This document shows positions 25,868 to 34,267 of a DNA stretch of 64,000 bases, in pieces. Numbering within the stretch: the first letter of the stretch is position 1; each line of letters starts with the position of its first letter. Origin of the DNA: Streptomyces lydicus (GTDB lineage Bacteria > Actinomycetota > Actinomycetes > Streptomycetales > Streptomycetaceae). The notes under the pieces are model-generated. The model saw only the letters and a list, made by a program, of their open reading frames with translations, had not been told where the DNA came from and made no database searches. Where the stretch lies: positions 1-64,000 of the forward strand of contig NZ_RDTE01000003.1 of NCBI RefSeq assembly GCF_004125265.1, written 5' to 3'. The translations under genes and the position numbers were made by a program.

Positions 25868-27043
25868 ATGCCCACACTCAGTCAACACAGCCTTCCGGCG
25901 CGTACAGCAGCCAGAATACTGGCCGCACTTGTCGCCACTCTGGCCGTTATAGCCACGATCACCCCCACAGTCGCTCACGCGGACAGCGGAACGAGTGACC
26001 TCAACGTTTCCCTCAGCCCGAGGGACAACAGCGGCCTGAGCTTTCAGCACATCGCGCCGATTCTGTGCAAATGGCCTGAACATGCAGAGCCATGGTCTGA
26101 CGGCGGGGTCCCAGATGGAAGTGGAGTTCCGCCGTGTCACCAAAATGGGCCGAACTCCCTCCAGCTTGGATCCGGCACATCGGATCAGCAGTTCACCCTT
26201 TCCCCGACCTCCGACGGGTCGTTCAACCTGAAGCTCACTGATGAAGGGAGCGCTGTTTGTCTCGCGGAACCGTCCAACGGCCTGTTCAACGAGCAGCCGT
26301 GCCCGACGTCCGGAACGTGGGCTCTGCAGCCGGCGAGCGACGGGGCGAACTACTTTCTGATCCGCCATGTCGGGGACAACACGTGCATCACTCCCGCAGG
26401 AGATGTGAGCAGCGGGACCCCGATGGGCGTGAGCACCTGCGACGCCAGCAGCACGAAGCAGCAGTGGTCCATCGCCACTGCCGACGGCGCAGCGCTGCCT
26501 AACCTGACGAACGGAGCTGCGGTCAATCTGGGCAGCAACAAGATCACCGTCTGCAACTGGGGAGGTTACGCGGCCAGGGCAACCATCGACTACCAGATCA
26601 AGGAGAACGCCGCCGACGACACCGTGACCAAGGGGCACTCTGCCATCGAATCCTTCCCGGTCCAACAGTGCAGGACGGCAACCCTCCCGGCCGGCAAGAT
26701 AGTCGCCACGGTAACGCTGCGCAGGTTCACCGGCTTCACAGAGGGTGCCTACGCCTTCGCCGACGGCGACGCGGGCTCGTGGGCCAGCGACAAAAACGAC
26801 AAGATCACGGCCATCTACACCCTCGGAGGTGTTCACGCGAACGCCACCTACAACATGTACGGCACGAGTTGCAACTCATCGTCCGGTTTCGAGCAGGCCA
26901 GCGACAGCCAGGTGGCTTCGACGAATCAGCAAGGCCAGGTGGGATGTGACGATACCGTCGACTACACGAGCACCATCATGGGTGCGGTCGGCAACGCTGC
27001 GAATCTACTCATAAAGCTCGTCTTTTCCCTGACCTTCCGGTAA
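25868..27043 (+). CDS. Secreted protein with ricin-like (beta-trefoil) domain
   Basis: A 391-residue precursor. The signal peptide spans ~1-38 (ARTAARILAALVATLAVIAT, cleavage near AHA|D). Residues ~70-200 resemble a ricin-B/beta-trefoil lectin: repeated SGTWALQPASDGANYFLIRH, CITPAGD and TKQQWSI blocks with Q-x-W. The remainder, VCNWGGYAARATIDYQIKEN onward, is a separate beta-rich domain with paired cysteines. It probably binds carbohydrate outside the cell. ATG 25868 has AAGGATT upstream; the frame is open further to 25706. A strong hairpin follows (27093-27124). Confidence 0.6.
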   Translation: MPTLSQHSLPARTAARILAALVATLAVIATITPTVAHADSGTSDLNVSLSPRDNSGLSFQHIAPILCKWPEHAEPWSDGGVPDGSGVPPCHQNGPNSLQLGSGTSDQQFTLSPTSDGSFNLKLTDEGSAVCLAEPSNGLFNEQPCPTSGTWALQPASDGANYFLIRHVGDNTCITPAGDVSSGTPMGVSTCDASSTKQQWSIATADGAALPNLTNGAAVNLGSNKITVCNWGGYAARATIDYQIKENAADDTVTKGHSAIESFPVQQCRTATLPAGKIVATVTLRRFTGFTEGAYAFADGDAGSWASDKNDKITAIYTLGGVHANATYNMYGTSCNSSSGFEQASDSQVASTNQQGQVGCDDTVDYTSTIMGAVGNAANLLIKLVFSLTFR

Positions 27044-27092
27044 TTGATCCAGGGCGGCCCGGCACACCCCGGAAACCCCCGCGGACACAGTG

Positions 27093-27124
27093 CGGCCCCG
27101 ACTCCGGCATCCGGATCGGGGCCG
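27093..27124 (+). terminator. Hairpin after lectin-like gene
   Basis: CGGCCCCGA (27093-27101) pairs with TCGGGGCCG (27116-27124), and the intervening sequence contains TCCGG/CCGGA, giving an extended stem. It begins 50 bp past the stop of the secreted lectin-like gene. Confidence 0.65.
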
Positions 27125-27347
27125 TGCAGTTGCCGGCGTGGGCGGACTTGGAGCCGCTGAGCGTGTCGAGCTCCGGGCCGACCGCCTGCTCGGCCCCTCG
27201 GTTCCCCTGGAACCGAAGGAGACCGACGGCATCCCCAGCCGGGGCGCCCCGGGTCCGCAGGGGCCCGCGCATCCGCCTCAGCCAGTGAGCAGCCGGGAAC
27301 GGACAGCGGCGCCGGCAGGGTGATCCGGTCTGGCCCGCTGTCGTCGG

Positions 27348-28412
27348 TCAGCCGAAGTCGAACTCCTGTGCGAAGTCGCCCGGGACCGGGCGGAGCGGGG
27401 GCGGGGGCGCGCCGTCCCGGTGTGCGGCCTTCCAGCCCTCGGTCAGCTCGTCCTTCCATCCCTTGGGCGGGGGCCACGGGACGCCCCAGGCGGCGAGTTG
27501 TGCCCTGCTGTAGCCGCCCTTGGGCGAGCGAGCTGCTTCGACTTCTTCAGGTGAGAGGAGTTGCTTCATGAACGGTGAACGCTCCGTGTGCAGAAGTTGT
27601 CCCGCGTAACGGTGGCGGAAGATCGACAGGTCGGTTGTCTTGTTCAGAGGGAGCCACCCCTCAGGCATTGGGGAGCTCGCAAGCGAGGGGGCTTCAGCAC
27701 CGACGGGGGCGTAGTACATCTCGGCGGGCTCTTCCCACACGGTCGACTTCAAGGCGACCTGCTCGCCGAAGACCTCCTGTCGGAGTTGCAGCAGACCGGC
27801 CTCATTCAGGGCTCGGATGTAGTTCAGGAGCTCAATCGTGCCGACCATGGCCCAGGCGACCAACGGCACAGCGGCGCGAAACCGGTCGAGCAGCCCGAAG
27901 GCATCGCCTTCCCGACGGCGTTCTGGATCGTGATGCACCACGTCTCCGTAGATCCAGGCCATAGCCAGCCCGTGAGCATCAAGGTCACGCTCTTCACCTG
28001 TGGCTGGGTCGCAAACCATGATCGAGTAGCCGGATTCCTCCCGCGTGGAGGGGCTTACCCGTGCCCGCCATTCAGCGCGTGCAGCTCGGATCCACTCCGC
28101 GTCGTGTGCTGCTGCTCGGCAGATGTAGCCCAAGGCTGACAGCACTTTCATGTGGAAGCAGTCTTCCGTTGTCAGAAGGATCGGCCTGATTCGCGCCGCT
28201 GCGGATTCGACCACTTCCTCAGGCGGAAGCTCATACCGGATCCGGACTTCGCCGTTGTGGACGCGTACGTTGATCTTCATGCGAGTCAACTCCACGAGAG
28301 CGTCCCAGTCGGCAGCGAGCGAGTGTTCCTCAACTCGGCGAGCTCTCACCACGAATGCCTCCAGCCAGCGCTGGTGCCTCTCGTCAAGGGGCTCTGCCTG
28401 ATCGCGTCCCAC
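27348..28412 (-). CDS. Hypothetical protein fused to WGVPWPPPKGWK module
   Basis: A 354-residue protein. Residues 1-~280 form a folded alpha/beta domain of unknown family (DWDALVELTRMKINVRVHNG, LLTTEDCFHMKVLSALGYIC, DAHGLAMAWIYGDVVHHDPE). The last ~72 residues, from an internal methionine, repeat the module that stands alone at 18230-18448: LSPEEVEAARSPKGGYSRAQ, then LAAWGVPWPPPKGWKDELTE, ending FAQEFDFG. So the same module exists both free and fused in this window. The internal ATG near 27568 could give the free form as a second product. Start GTG 28412 is provisional. Confidence 0.65.
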   Translation of the reverse strand: MGRDQAEPLDERHQRWLEAFVVRARRVEEHSLAADWDALVELTRMKINVRVHNGEVRIRYELPPEEVVESAAARIRPILLTTEDCFHMKVLSALGYICRAAAHDAEWIRAARAEWRARVSPSTREESGYSIMVCDPATGEERDLDAHGLAMAWIYGDVVHHDPERRREGDAFGLLDRFRAAVPLVAWAMVGTIELLNYIRALNEAGLLQLRQEVFGEQVALKSTVWEEPAEMYYAPVGAEAPSLASSPMPEGWLPLNKTTDLSIFRHRYAGQLLHTERSPFMKQLLSPEEVEAARSPKGGYSRAQLAAWGVPWPPPKGWKDELTEGWKAAHRDGAPPPPLRPVPGDFAQEFDFG

Positions 28413-28634
28413 GCCTCCCCCTCACATCACCATCCCCTCAAGCATGACGCGCCTTCTCGTACACATCCATCCAATTCGCCGAGCTGAGTCTCGTACGGCA
28501 GAGGGCAGTTGGCCGGTAGGCTTGCCCCGTTCAGGCGCGGCGCGAAAACCCACGGCGAGGCGGCCGCCGTTCTGTCAGATGCCGCCGCACGGCGACCCCG
28601 GTTCCGCGAAGACCGAGTAGACATCAGGGCCTGG

Positions 28635-28847
28635 CTACCACCGCACCTGGTACGAGCGGCTGCGGTGCGGGGCATGGGTGACGATCCCATGGTGTTCCAG
28701 GGCCTGTAGGTGGTAGGCAACCGTCGAGGCGGACAGGGCGACCGCGTCGGCGATCTCCCGTATCGAGGGCGGGTAGCCAGCGTCGTCGGTCAGCTCCTGC
28801 AGGGCCCGAGCGATCCGGCGCTGGCTCTCGGTGAGGTAGGCGGTCAT
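28635..28847 (-). CDS. LexA-type winged-helix DNA-binding protein
   Basis: A 70-residue protein equal to the LexA DNA-binding domain alone: LTESQRRIARALQELTDDAG, YPPSIREIADAVALSASTVA and YHLQALEHHGIVTH. The S24 protease/dimerisation domain is absent, so it is not an SOS repressor but a small regulator. The ATG overlaps the stop of the upstream 81-residue gene (ATGA). Confidence 0.75.
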   Translation of the reverse strand: MTAYLTESQRRIARALQELTDDAGYPPSIREIADAVALSASTVAYHLQALEHHGIVTHAPHRSRSYQVRW

Positions 28848-29089
28848 CGCCGGGCCTCTGCGGGGTCCGGTTCCCAGGTCTGCTGCTTGAGCGCCATCCG
28901 GGCGGCCGGCGCCCGGCCGGGGATGGTCGACCAGTACGGGTGCGTGGCGATCCGTACGGACAGGCGCTGCAGGGTGCGGCGCAGGACGGTGGTCTGGGCG
29001 GGATTCTCCTCCTGGGCGAGCTGGCGGTAGGCGGTGTACCAGGCGCGCTGGGCCTGAAGAAGATCGTCGGGGAAGTCGTAGGTGGACAT
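28844..29089 (-). CDS. Small helical protein paired with LexA-like regulator
   Basis: An 81-residue protein, MSTYDFPDDLLQAQRAWYTA then YRQLAQEENPAQTTVLRRTL and QRLSVRIATHPYW. Helical, charged, no cysteines. It is coupled by ATGA overlap to the 70-residue LexA-type protein. This two-gene arrangement recurs in Streptomyces plasmids and chromosomes as far as I remember; function unknown. A GTG directly precedes the chosen ATG. Confidence 0.6.
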   Translation of the reverse strand: MSTYDFPDDLLQAQRAWYTAYRQLAQEENPAQTTVLRRTLQRLSVRIATHPYWSTIPGRAPAARMALKQQTWEPDPAEARR

Positions 29090-29591
29090 CACCCACGGAT
29101 TGCATCACATGTTCGAATTGCGGCGCAGCGCACGCACGGGTGAACCTCGCCCGGCACCGTCGTATCGCCGAAGCCGAGCAAAGAGAGCGGGCGGCCACCC
29201 GCCAAGCCGCTGCTCGACCTATGCCGCTGCCGGCCTGGACGATGCGCATGAACGTCAGCGCTGCCCCGCGGCCGGTGGCTGTTCACCATGGCCAGTGCAC
29301 CGTCGGGCAGCCTCGCGTGCGGCCGATCACCCGTCACGGGGGGGCCGGGGCCTGCCCGCGCGCTCCACTCCGGCACGGGACGACAGGAGGCTAGCCCGTC
29401 CGGGTAAGCGAGGTGGCCAACTCCAACAGCCATGGGTGCGGCCCCGTTGGATGAAGCCTGCTTCGGCCAGGACGCGGCGCTGGTGTGAGGTCAACACGGG
29501 GCGCACGGCATGCCTCCTGGAGGCGATAGGCGCGTCTTCGGTCGTCCGGGATGATCAGCGAGGGGATCGCAACTGAGTCCCTGGAGGCTTC
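29090..29591. other. Gene-free interval
   Basis: About 500 bases between divergent genes. No frame with convincing protein character on either strand. It holds the upstream regions of the LexA-like unit and of the I36-type secreted protein. Confidence 0.45.
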
Positions 29592-29966
29592 GTGCCCGTT
29601 TTCCCTCGGTTCCGCAAAGCCGCCCTTGCCGCTGCCTCGCTCGTGCTGGCCGCCTCTCCGGCAGCCTCGGCTGCACCGGCGCCGAAGGCAGCCGAGCCTT
29701 GCTATGTGGAGCACTTCTGCCTGTGGGGGCGCGGGCAGTTCGAAGGGCCGATGGTGTCCTACACCAAAGGCAGCCGGAACGTGGCCGGCCAGGGCCTCAC
29801 GCGGGGCGGCTGGTCAGCGTGGAACCGCACCAGCGAGGAATGGTGCCTGTGGTACAAGCCCGGTTACGCAGGCGGTGGAAAGGAGGTCGTGAAGCCGGGT
29901 CACAAGTTGTCGGTGACCTTCCACGCATTCAAGTCGCTCCTGCCGCGCAGCGCCTGGAGGTGCTGA
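29592..29966 (+). CDS. Secreted peptidase-inhibitor I36-like protein
   Basis: A 124-residue precursor starting at GTG 29592, with CTGGAGGCTTC directly upstream. The signal peptide (~1-28, LVLAASPAASAA) is followed by a domain with C-x5-C and C-x2-W patterns: CYVEHFCLWGRGQFEGPMVS, GWSAWNRTSEEWCLWYKPGY, ending SAWRC. The FCLW...F-G-x-M block is typical of the inhibitor family I36 (SMI-like, beta-gamma-crystallin fold), found as extracellular metalloprotease inhibitors in Streptomyces. Four cysteines could make two disulfides. Confidence 0.7.
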   Translation: MPVFPRFRKAALAAASLVLAASPAASAAPAPKAAEPCYVEHFCLWGRGQFEGPMVSYTKGSRNVAGQGLTRGGWSAWNRTSEEWCLWYKPGYAGGGKEVVKPGHKLSVTFHAFKSLLPRSAWRC

Positions 29967-30138
29967 CACCGCCTCCCGCGCCTGCAAGTCGTTCGGGAGC
30001 TGTCCGACTCGGGAACTTCTCCGTGGTGGGTCCGTTGCCGCTCGACCGGTGGTCTGCGGACCGGTGAGCGATCGCGGACACGTGGGCCGCGCCGTAGCGT
30101 GGGTGGTGAGCCGAGCGCCGTGGTGCTGTGGGGTAGCG

Positions 30139-30531
30139 ATGGATTACTGGGAAGTAGAAATCACAGCGGTCCGGCGCCTGATCGCTGCTCACCGGGATGA
30201 ATTCCACGCGCTCCTCGCCGAGGCGGAGAAGAGCGCGCCGGTCACAGGTCCCGGGCGGCCCTGCGGGACCTGCAAGCGCCTGCATCTCGACCGGCCGGGC
30301 ATAGAGCTGGCAGCCCGTCTCGGCCACGACCGCATCGGCCACCGAGCCCTCGATGCCCTGTGGAAGGCCGGCTACAGGACCGTCAGACAGGTGCGGAAGG
30401 CAACCGGCCAGGAGCTGGGAACCCTGGAAGGCATCAGCGATACGGGCATCGAGCGCATCCGGTACTCACTGGGACTGCATGATCTTGTACGTGCCGGCCA
30501 ACGCCAGGATCGTCAGAACCATCCCGCGTGA
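30139..30531 (+). CDS. Small protein with RNAP alpha-CTD/HhH-like C-terminus
   Basis: A 130-residue protein (ATG 30139). The N-terminal half is helical with a CGTCKRLH motif. The C-terminal ~60 residues, HRALDALWKAGYRTVRQVRK then ATGQELGTLEGISDTGIERI, resemble the RNA-polymerase alpha C-terminal domain or a tandem helix-hairpin-helix fold (LxxAGYxTVxxL...L..IxGIGxxxxxxI). Such proteins bind DNA or polymerase. Single gene on the plus strand. Confidence 0.55.
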   Translation: MDYWEVEITAVRRLIAAHRDEFHALLAEAEKSAPVTGPGRPCGTCKRLHLDRPGIELAARLGHDRIGHRALDALWKAGYRTVRQVRKATGQELGTLEGISDTGIERIRYSLGLHDLVRAGQRQDRQNHPA

Positions 30532-30660
30532 TCCGACGCGACGTCGCAACGCCGATCGTCCGGTCGGCTGCCCCGTTGAATCCCTCAGCAGTGCGGCCCC
30601 GGCCGGGAGCGTCACCGGTCGGGGCCACACCGTGTTCGCGGGGGACGTGAACACACCCCT

Positions 30661-31167
30661 TCAACGACAGAGCGGCGCTTGGGGCAACGGCAATGCGTAC
30701 ACCTGGTACGCCACGGCGGTGCCGTCGTCGGCGGGCCGGTCGGATGTGCCGGTGCGGGTGAAGCCGACTTTGGCCAGGACCCGGCCGGAGGCGGGGTTGG
30801 CGGGGTGGTGCATGGCCTCCAGGCGCTCCAGGCCGGCGGTGGTGAAGGCGAAGTCGACGACGTGCTTGACCGCTTCGGTGGCGTAGCCGTTGCCCCAGGT
30901 GTCCTCACGGAGGATGTAGCTGAGGGTGCCCATGGACGAAGAGCGTCGCCGCAGGGCGATCAGGCCGATCATCTCGCCGGTGGCGACGATGCCCCAGCTC
31001 CACTGCGCGCGCGGTGTCTCGGTGGCTCGGGCGAGGGCTGTGCGGATCTTCTCGTGGGCCTGGTCGAGGGTGAGGGGCTTGCCGGTGGTGTGCCGGATGG
31101 AGGCGCCGCTGTAGATGCGGGTGAGGGCGGTGGCGTCGTCGGGGCCCAGGGCGCGCAGAGTCACCAT
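30661..31167 (-). CDS. GNAT acetyltransferase (RimJ/RimL-like)
   Basis: A 168-residue protein of the Acetyltransf_3 type: RALGPDDATALTRIY, WSWGIVATGEMIGLIALRRR, LSYILREDTWGNGYATEAVK (the W-G-x-G-x-A acetyl-CoA loop) and LERLEAMHHPANPASGRVLA followed by VGFTRTG. It is the last gene of a five-gene minus operon; its ATG lies inside the 3' end of the kinase-like gene (7-nt overlap). Substrate unknown. Confidence 0.82.
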   Translation of the reverse strand: MVTLRALGPDDATALTRIYSGASIRHTTGKPLTLDQAHEKIRTALARATETPRAQWSWGIVATGEMIGLIALRRRSSSMGTLSYILREDTWGNGYATEAVKHVVDFAFTTAGLERLEAMHHPANPASGRVLAKVGFTRTGTSDRPADDGTAVAYQVYALPLPQAPLCR

Positions 31168-31946
31168 GCGGTGGTCAGCTCCTTCGCGGTGGGGCGGGCG
31201 GCGGGGTCGGGGGTCAGGCACGCGGTGAGGGCGTCCTCGAACTCGGGGAACTTCCACGGCCGGACGTCGCGCAGCGCTGTGGTGGTGCCCTTGGCGATGG
31301 CGGCCAGCTTCTCCAACCGGTCGGTGGTGTCGTCGTAGGGGACGGGGCGGTGGGCGGTCCAGCACCAGAACAGGGAGGCGCCCAGGCTCCAGATGTCGGC
31401 GGCCGGCTGGACGGGGATGTGGGTGTCGGCGGGGGTGGCGAGGATCGCGGTGGCGAGCTCGGGCGCGGTGGTGTGGGTGAGGGCGCCCCGGTAGGGAACG
31501 CGGCGGTCGGTGGCGGGGCCGCAGGCGAGGCGTTCCGTCCAGGTGCGGGCGATGCCCGTGAGCCAGGGGTGGACCGCGGCGCGGTTTCCTTCGGGGCTGC
31601 GGGCGAGGGCGAGGGCCCGCCACAGGGGGGCGCCGTCGATCCAGTTGACGGCCAGCCACCGGCCGCCCTCCCACGCCCCGGCGCTCACCCGGTAGTCGGG
31701 GCTGAGCGCGCCGGCGGCGGTGAGGCGCAGGAGGTGGTCGTCCTCCTGGGTCATCTCGGCGGCCTTGTCACGGGCACCTTCGTCGTCGGGGTTGTTGGCC
31801 TTCAGCGTGACGGTGCCCTTGGGGCCTTGGATTTTCCAGGTCCGGGAGCCGCGCCGGTCGCTCAGGAGCTGGATCGCGGTGGGCTCGCCGGTGTGTCCGG
31901 TCAGGAGGGCGACGGCTTCGCTGGGGGGAGCAGGTGTCGGGCCCAT
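31161..31946 (-). CDS. Protein-kinase-like protein lacking catalytic and metal loops
   Basis: A 261-residue protein; ATG 31946 has AAGGAGAT 8 bases upstream and overlaps the preceding gene by 46 nt. N-lobe: WKIQGPKGTVTLKANNPDD (possible beta3 lysine). C-lobe: VPYRGALTHTTAPELATAIL (activation/P+1 segment), then DIWSLGASLFWCWTAHRPVP (subdomain IX) and LTACLTPDPAARPTAKEL (subdomain XI). Between WTERLA and CGPATDRR there is no HRD-type loop and no DFG; about 25 residues seem missing in frame. As it stands it should not phosphorylate. It may be a pseudokinase, or a deletion mutant of a family whose other members carry an HADxQP-type loop. Confidence 0.65.
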   Translation of the reverse strand: MGPTPAPPSEAVALLTGHTGEPTAIQLLSDRRGSRTWKIQGPKGTVTLKANNPDDEGARDKAAEMTQEDDHLLRLTAAGALSPDYRVSAGAWEGGRWLAVNWIDGAPLWRALALARSPEGNRAAVHPWLTGIARTWTERLACGPATDRRVPYRGALTHTTAPELATAILATPADTHIPVQPAADIWSLGASLFWCWTAHRPVPYDDTTDRLEKLAAIAKGTTTALRDVRPWKFPEFEDALTACLTPDPAARPTAKELTTAW

Positions 31947-32956
31947 GTGCGGATCTCCTTCCACTCGGTGGGGATGTGCTCGAACACGTCACGGCCGTCG
32001 TCGTCAGCTGCCGCGAGCGCGGCGGCCAGGTACGGGGTCGCGCACAGGAAGCGTGGGTCGCGGCGGCGGACGGCCGCTCTCACTGGGAGGAACGAGGCCG
32101 GGGCGGCCGGGATCCGGTGGCCGGCCGCGGTGGCTTCCTCTTCGCCCGCGTAGAACTTGCCGAACATCACCCCGACCGGGCCGTAGAGGTTCTTCAGCAC
32201 CCAGTGCGGCCAGGCCAGCAGGTCACGGTGCCGGGCGCCGGGCACCTCGCCCACCAGGACGATGTTCTCGCACCGCAGGATGCCGTGCGGCCGGTTCAGC
32301 AAAGGCCGCAGCCACTCCGCGGCCTGGACGCCCGCGTGGAACAGCTCCGCCTGGACGGCTTCGGCGCCGCCGTCGGCGCGGTAGACCGTCCAGCGGGTCA
32401 GGCCCGCGTGCAGGGAGGGGGCGAGGTAGGGGCAGTGGGCGGTCATCTGCCGCGCGTAGTCGCCGATGTCCACAGTCGTCGGGCGGGTGGTGCTGGCCTC
32501 GACGAGGCGCAGCGCCCCGGCGGTGGGCCGGGGCGCCGGCGTGGTGCGGCGGGCGGTCTCCGGCCGGCGGTCGGGCGCGACGTCGTCGCCGCCGATCGGG
32601 GCGCAGTCCCACTCGGCGACCACGGTGCCGGTGGCGCGGTAGTGGGCGATGGCGTCCTGGTCGACGTTCCCGTCGGCGTCGGTGAACCAGATCTCCGGCA
32701 GTGGTCCGTACGCCTCTTCGTAGGCGGTGACCCAGGAGATCGGGCCGCGGCCGCCTGTGGCGGCGTGGCCGATCGGCCGGCCGGCGGTCTCGTGGCAGAG
32801 AGCCGCGTACTGCGGGGTGCTGAGCAGTTCGCGCCAGGCCGCGTCCACGGCCGGGGAGAACATCTCGGGTGCCGACTGGCCGTTGGCGAAGCGCCGGCCG
32901 GTGATGGTCAGGAACCGTCTCAGCTCGGTCGTTGCGGTCGTCGTTGCGGTACTCAC
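31901..32956 (-). CDS. Two-domain hypothetical protein (C-terminal part DUF6875-like?)
   Basis: A 351-residue protein from GTG 32956 (GAGAGGGG upstream). Residues ~1-110 form one domain (ELRRFLTITGRRFANGQ, WVTAYEEAYGPLPEIWFTDA), followed by a Pro/Arg linker, and residues ~160-340 a second domain: MTAHCPYLAPSLHAGLTRWT, LNRPHGILRCENIVLVGEVP, LLAWPHWVLKNLYGPVGVMF. The second part reminds me of DUF6875-type proteins, but I cannot verify that. Middle gene of the minus operon; overlaps the kinase-like gene. Function unknown. Confidence 0.55.
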   Translation of the reverse strand: MSTATTTATTELRRFLTITGRRFANGQSAPEMFSPAVDAAWRELLSTPQYAALCHETAGRPIGHAATGGRGPISWVTAYEEAYGPLPEIWFTDADGNVDQDAIAHYRATGTVVAEWDCAPIGGDDVAPDRRPETARRTTPAPRPTAGALRLVEASTTRPTTVDIGDYARQMTAHCPYLAPSLHAGLTRWTVYRADGGAEAVQAELFHAGVQAAEWLRPLLNRPHGILRCENIVLVGEVPGARHRDLLAWPHWVLKNLYGPVGVMFGKFYAGEEEATAAGHRIPAAPASFLPVRAAVRRRDPRFLCATPYLAAALAAADDDGRDVFEHIPTEWKEIRTWARHLLPPAKPSPS

Positions 32957-33067
32957 GGTGGTGCCCCTCTCGGTGTCGAGTGGTGCTCGCCCGGCCCGGG
33001 TTGGGCCGGGCGTGGTGCCGTGCACCGCGCACCCGGCAGACAGGTCTCGTCCGGGTGCGCGGTGGTC

Positions 33068-33466
33068 TCAGGGGGTCGTGACGGTCTGGGGTGCGACGCT
33101 GGTGACGCGGTCCAGGCGCTCGTACAGGGCGCGCACGAGCCGGGCATGGCCCTGGGCGCAGCGCGCGGTGCCCTCCAGCGGGACGGACAAGCGCCGGTCG
33201 GCTTCCTCGAGGACGATGTCAGCAAGGGCGCGGGCGGCGTGGTCTTCGGGCAGCAGGTCCGCGGCGCGGCGAACGTCGGCGGCGACAGTGCTGGCGGCGC
33301 CGGTGAGCAGCAGGGCGATCTGGTGGAGGTCCGCGGGCGGCAGGCCGGGGTTGCCGGTCCATCCCAGCACAGCTTTGACCAGGCCCTTGTGGAACTCCCG
33401 GTCGAGGGGGAGATCGGCTTCGATCAGGCCGTGCGGGTCGTTGAGCCCGGTGTGGGTGCCGCTCAC
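33068..33466 (-). CDS. Helical hypothetical protein
   Basis: A 132-residue protein starting with a GTG that overlaps the stop of the preceding 52-residue gene (GTGA). It is helical: FHKGLVKAVLGWTGNPGLPP, LLTGAASTVAADVRRAADLL, ARLVRALYERLDRV. No motif for catalysis. Second gene of the five-gene minus operon; a 111-base gap separates it from the next gene. Confidence 0.6.
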   Translation of the reverse strand: MSGTHTGLNDPHGLIEADLPLDREFHKGLVKAVLGWTGNPGLPPADLHQIALLLTGAASTVAADVRRAADLLPEDHAARALADIVLEEADRRLSVPLEGTARCAQGHARLVRALYERLDRVTSVAPQTVTTP

Positions 33467-33621
33467 CGGCGCCGCGCTGCGGCATCGAGGGTGTGGTCGT
33501 CCGGGGTGGCCTGGGCGAGGAACCGGGCGTAGCCGCGGTGCGCGCGGGCGATCAGCGCCGGAGAGGGCCGGCCGAAGGCAGGGTGCTGGAGGCCACGTCC
33601 TTCCGGTGTGGGTGCGCTCAT
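33463..33621 (-). CDS. 52-residue protein, first gene of the operon
   Basis: ATG 33621 begins MSAPTPEGRGLQHPAFGRPS then PALIARAHRGYARFLAQATP, DDHTLDAAARRR and a TGA that overlaps the next gene's GTG. The coupled overlap and coherent helical sequence support it as real despite its length. Unknown function; presumably works with its 132-residue neighbour. Confidence 0.5.
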   Translation of the reverse strand: MSAPTPEGRGLQHPAFGRPSPALIARAHRGYARFLAQATPDDHTLDAAARRR

Positions 33622-34203
33622 GGGCACCGCCTCCGTTGCTGGGCGTCGGTGTCGTTCGACGCTACGGAGGCCGCCGTTCGGTCCTCAACGAAATTGCGGG
33701 TAATTGCGGGGATTCACTCCAGGGCGTCGACCGCGGCCTGGATTGGCGCTACCAGGCAGCTATAGCCTCAGGCCCGGCGCTTGCTGTCGAAGAGTTTCAA
33801 GATCCGCCGGGCATGGCCTAGCTGACTTGGGAGCCCCCTGCCTGGGGCGAGCCAGAGCGGGGAGCTGGCGGGCCGGGTGGCCAGATACCCGGTGGCCGAT
33901 CGGCCACCGGCCGTGATCGACGCAGACGGCCGGGGTCGGCCATCGCTTCTCGGGCGTGCGTAAGCGGTGCCGCGGCGGCTCGCTCCGGCCCGTGCAGACG
34001 GACTCAGGAGCGGCTCCACCATGGCCTGCACCATTCGCGCCCCTCCATCAGCGGTGGTACCGGCCGCAGCGCGGGGCCGGTTGCGTGCCCACTTCTTGAG
34101 GTCGCCGGCGCGGTGTCGGGCATGCTCCCTTTGGCAGGGGAATTGGCAGTCGGCCGTCAGGTGTCCGCCAGCTGCCAGCCGGTCCGTGGGCGTTCCCGAC
34201 GGT
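33622..34203. other. Gene-free interval before the lantibiotic cluster
   Basis: About 580 bases without a convincing gene. It separates the minus operon from the plus-strand immunity genes and contains promoter space for both; the sigma-type promoter of the latter begins at 34204. No lantibiotic gene homologue is seen here, so this interval may be the left border of the cluster. Confidence 0.45.
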
Positions 34204-34228
34204 GAACCGAAGCACCGGCCACCGCTAC
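34204..34228 (+). promoter_or_regulatory. ECF-sigma promoter of immunity operon
   Basis: GAACC at 34204-34208, 15 bases, then GCTAC at 34224-34228. This is exactly the GAACC-N15-GCTAC form that I recall as recognised by the ECF sigma factor of the planosporicin cluster. It lies 39 bp upstream of the start of the LanE-like permease gene. The same pattern occurs upstream of two other operons in this cluster. Confidence 0.75.
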
Positions 34229-34267
34229 GTACATGGGGTAACCGAAAGTGGCCAGGTAGGAGAACAC

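Noticed and set aside
26962..27477. 171-codon minus-strand frame
   Set aside because: Crosses the terminator hairpin and is antisense to the end of the secreted protein; low-complexity.
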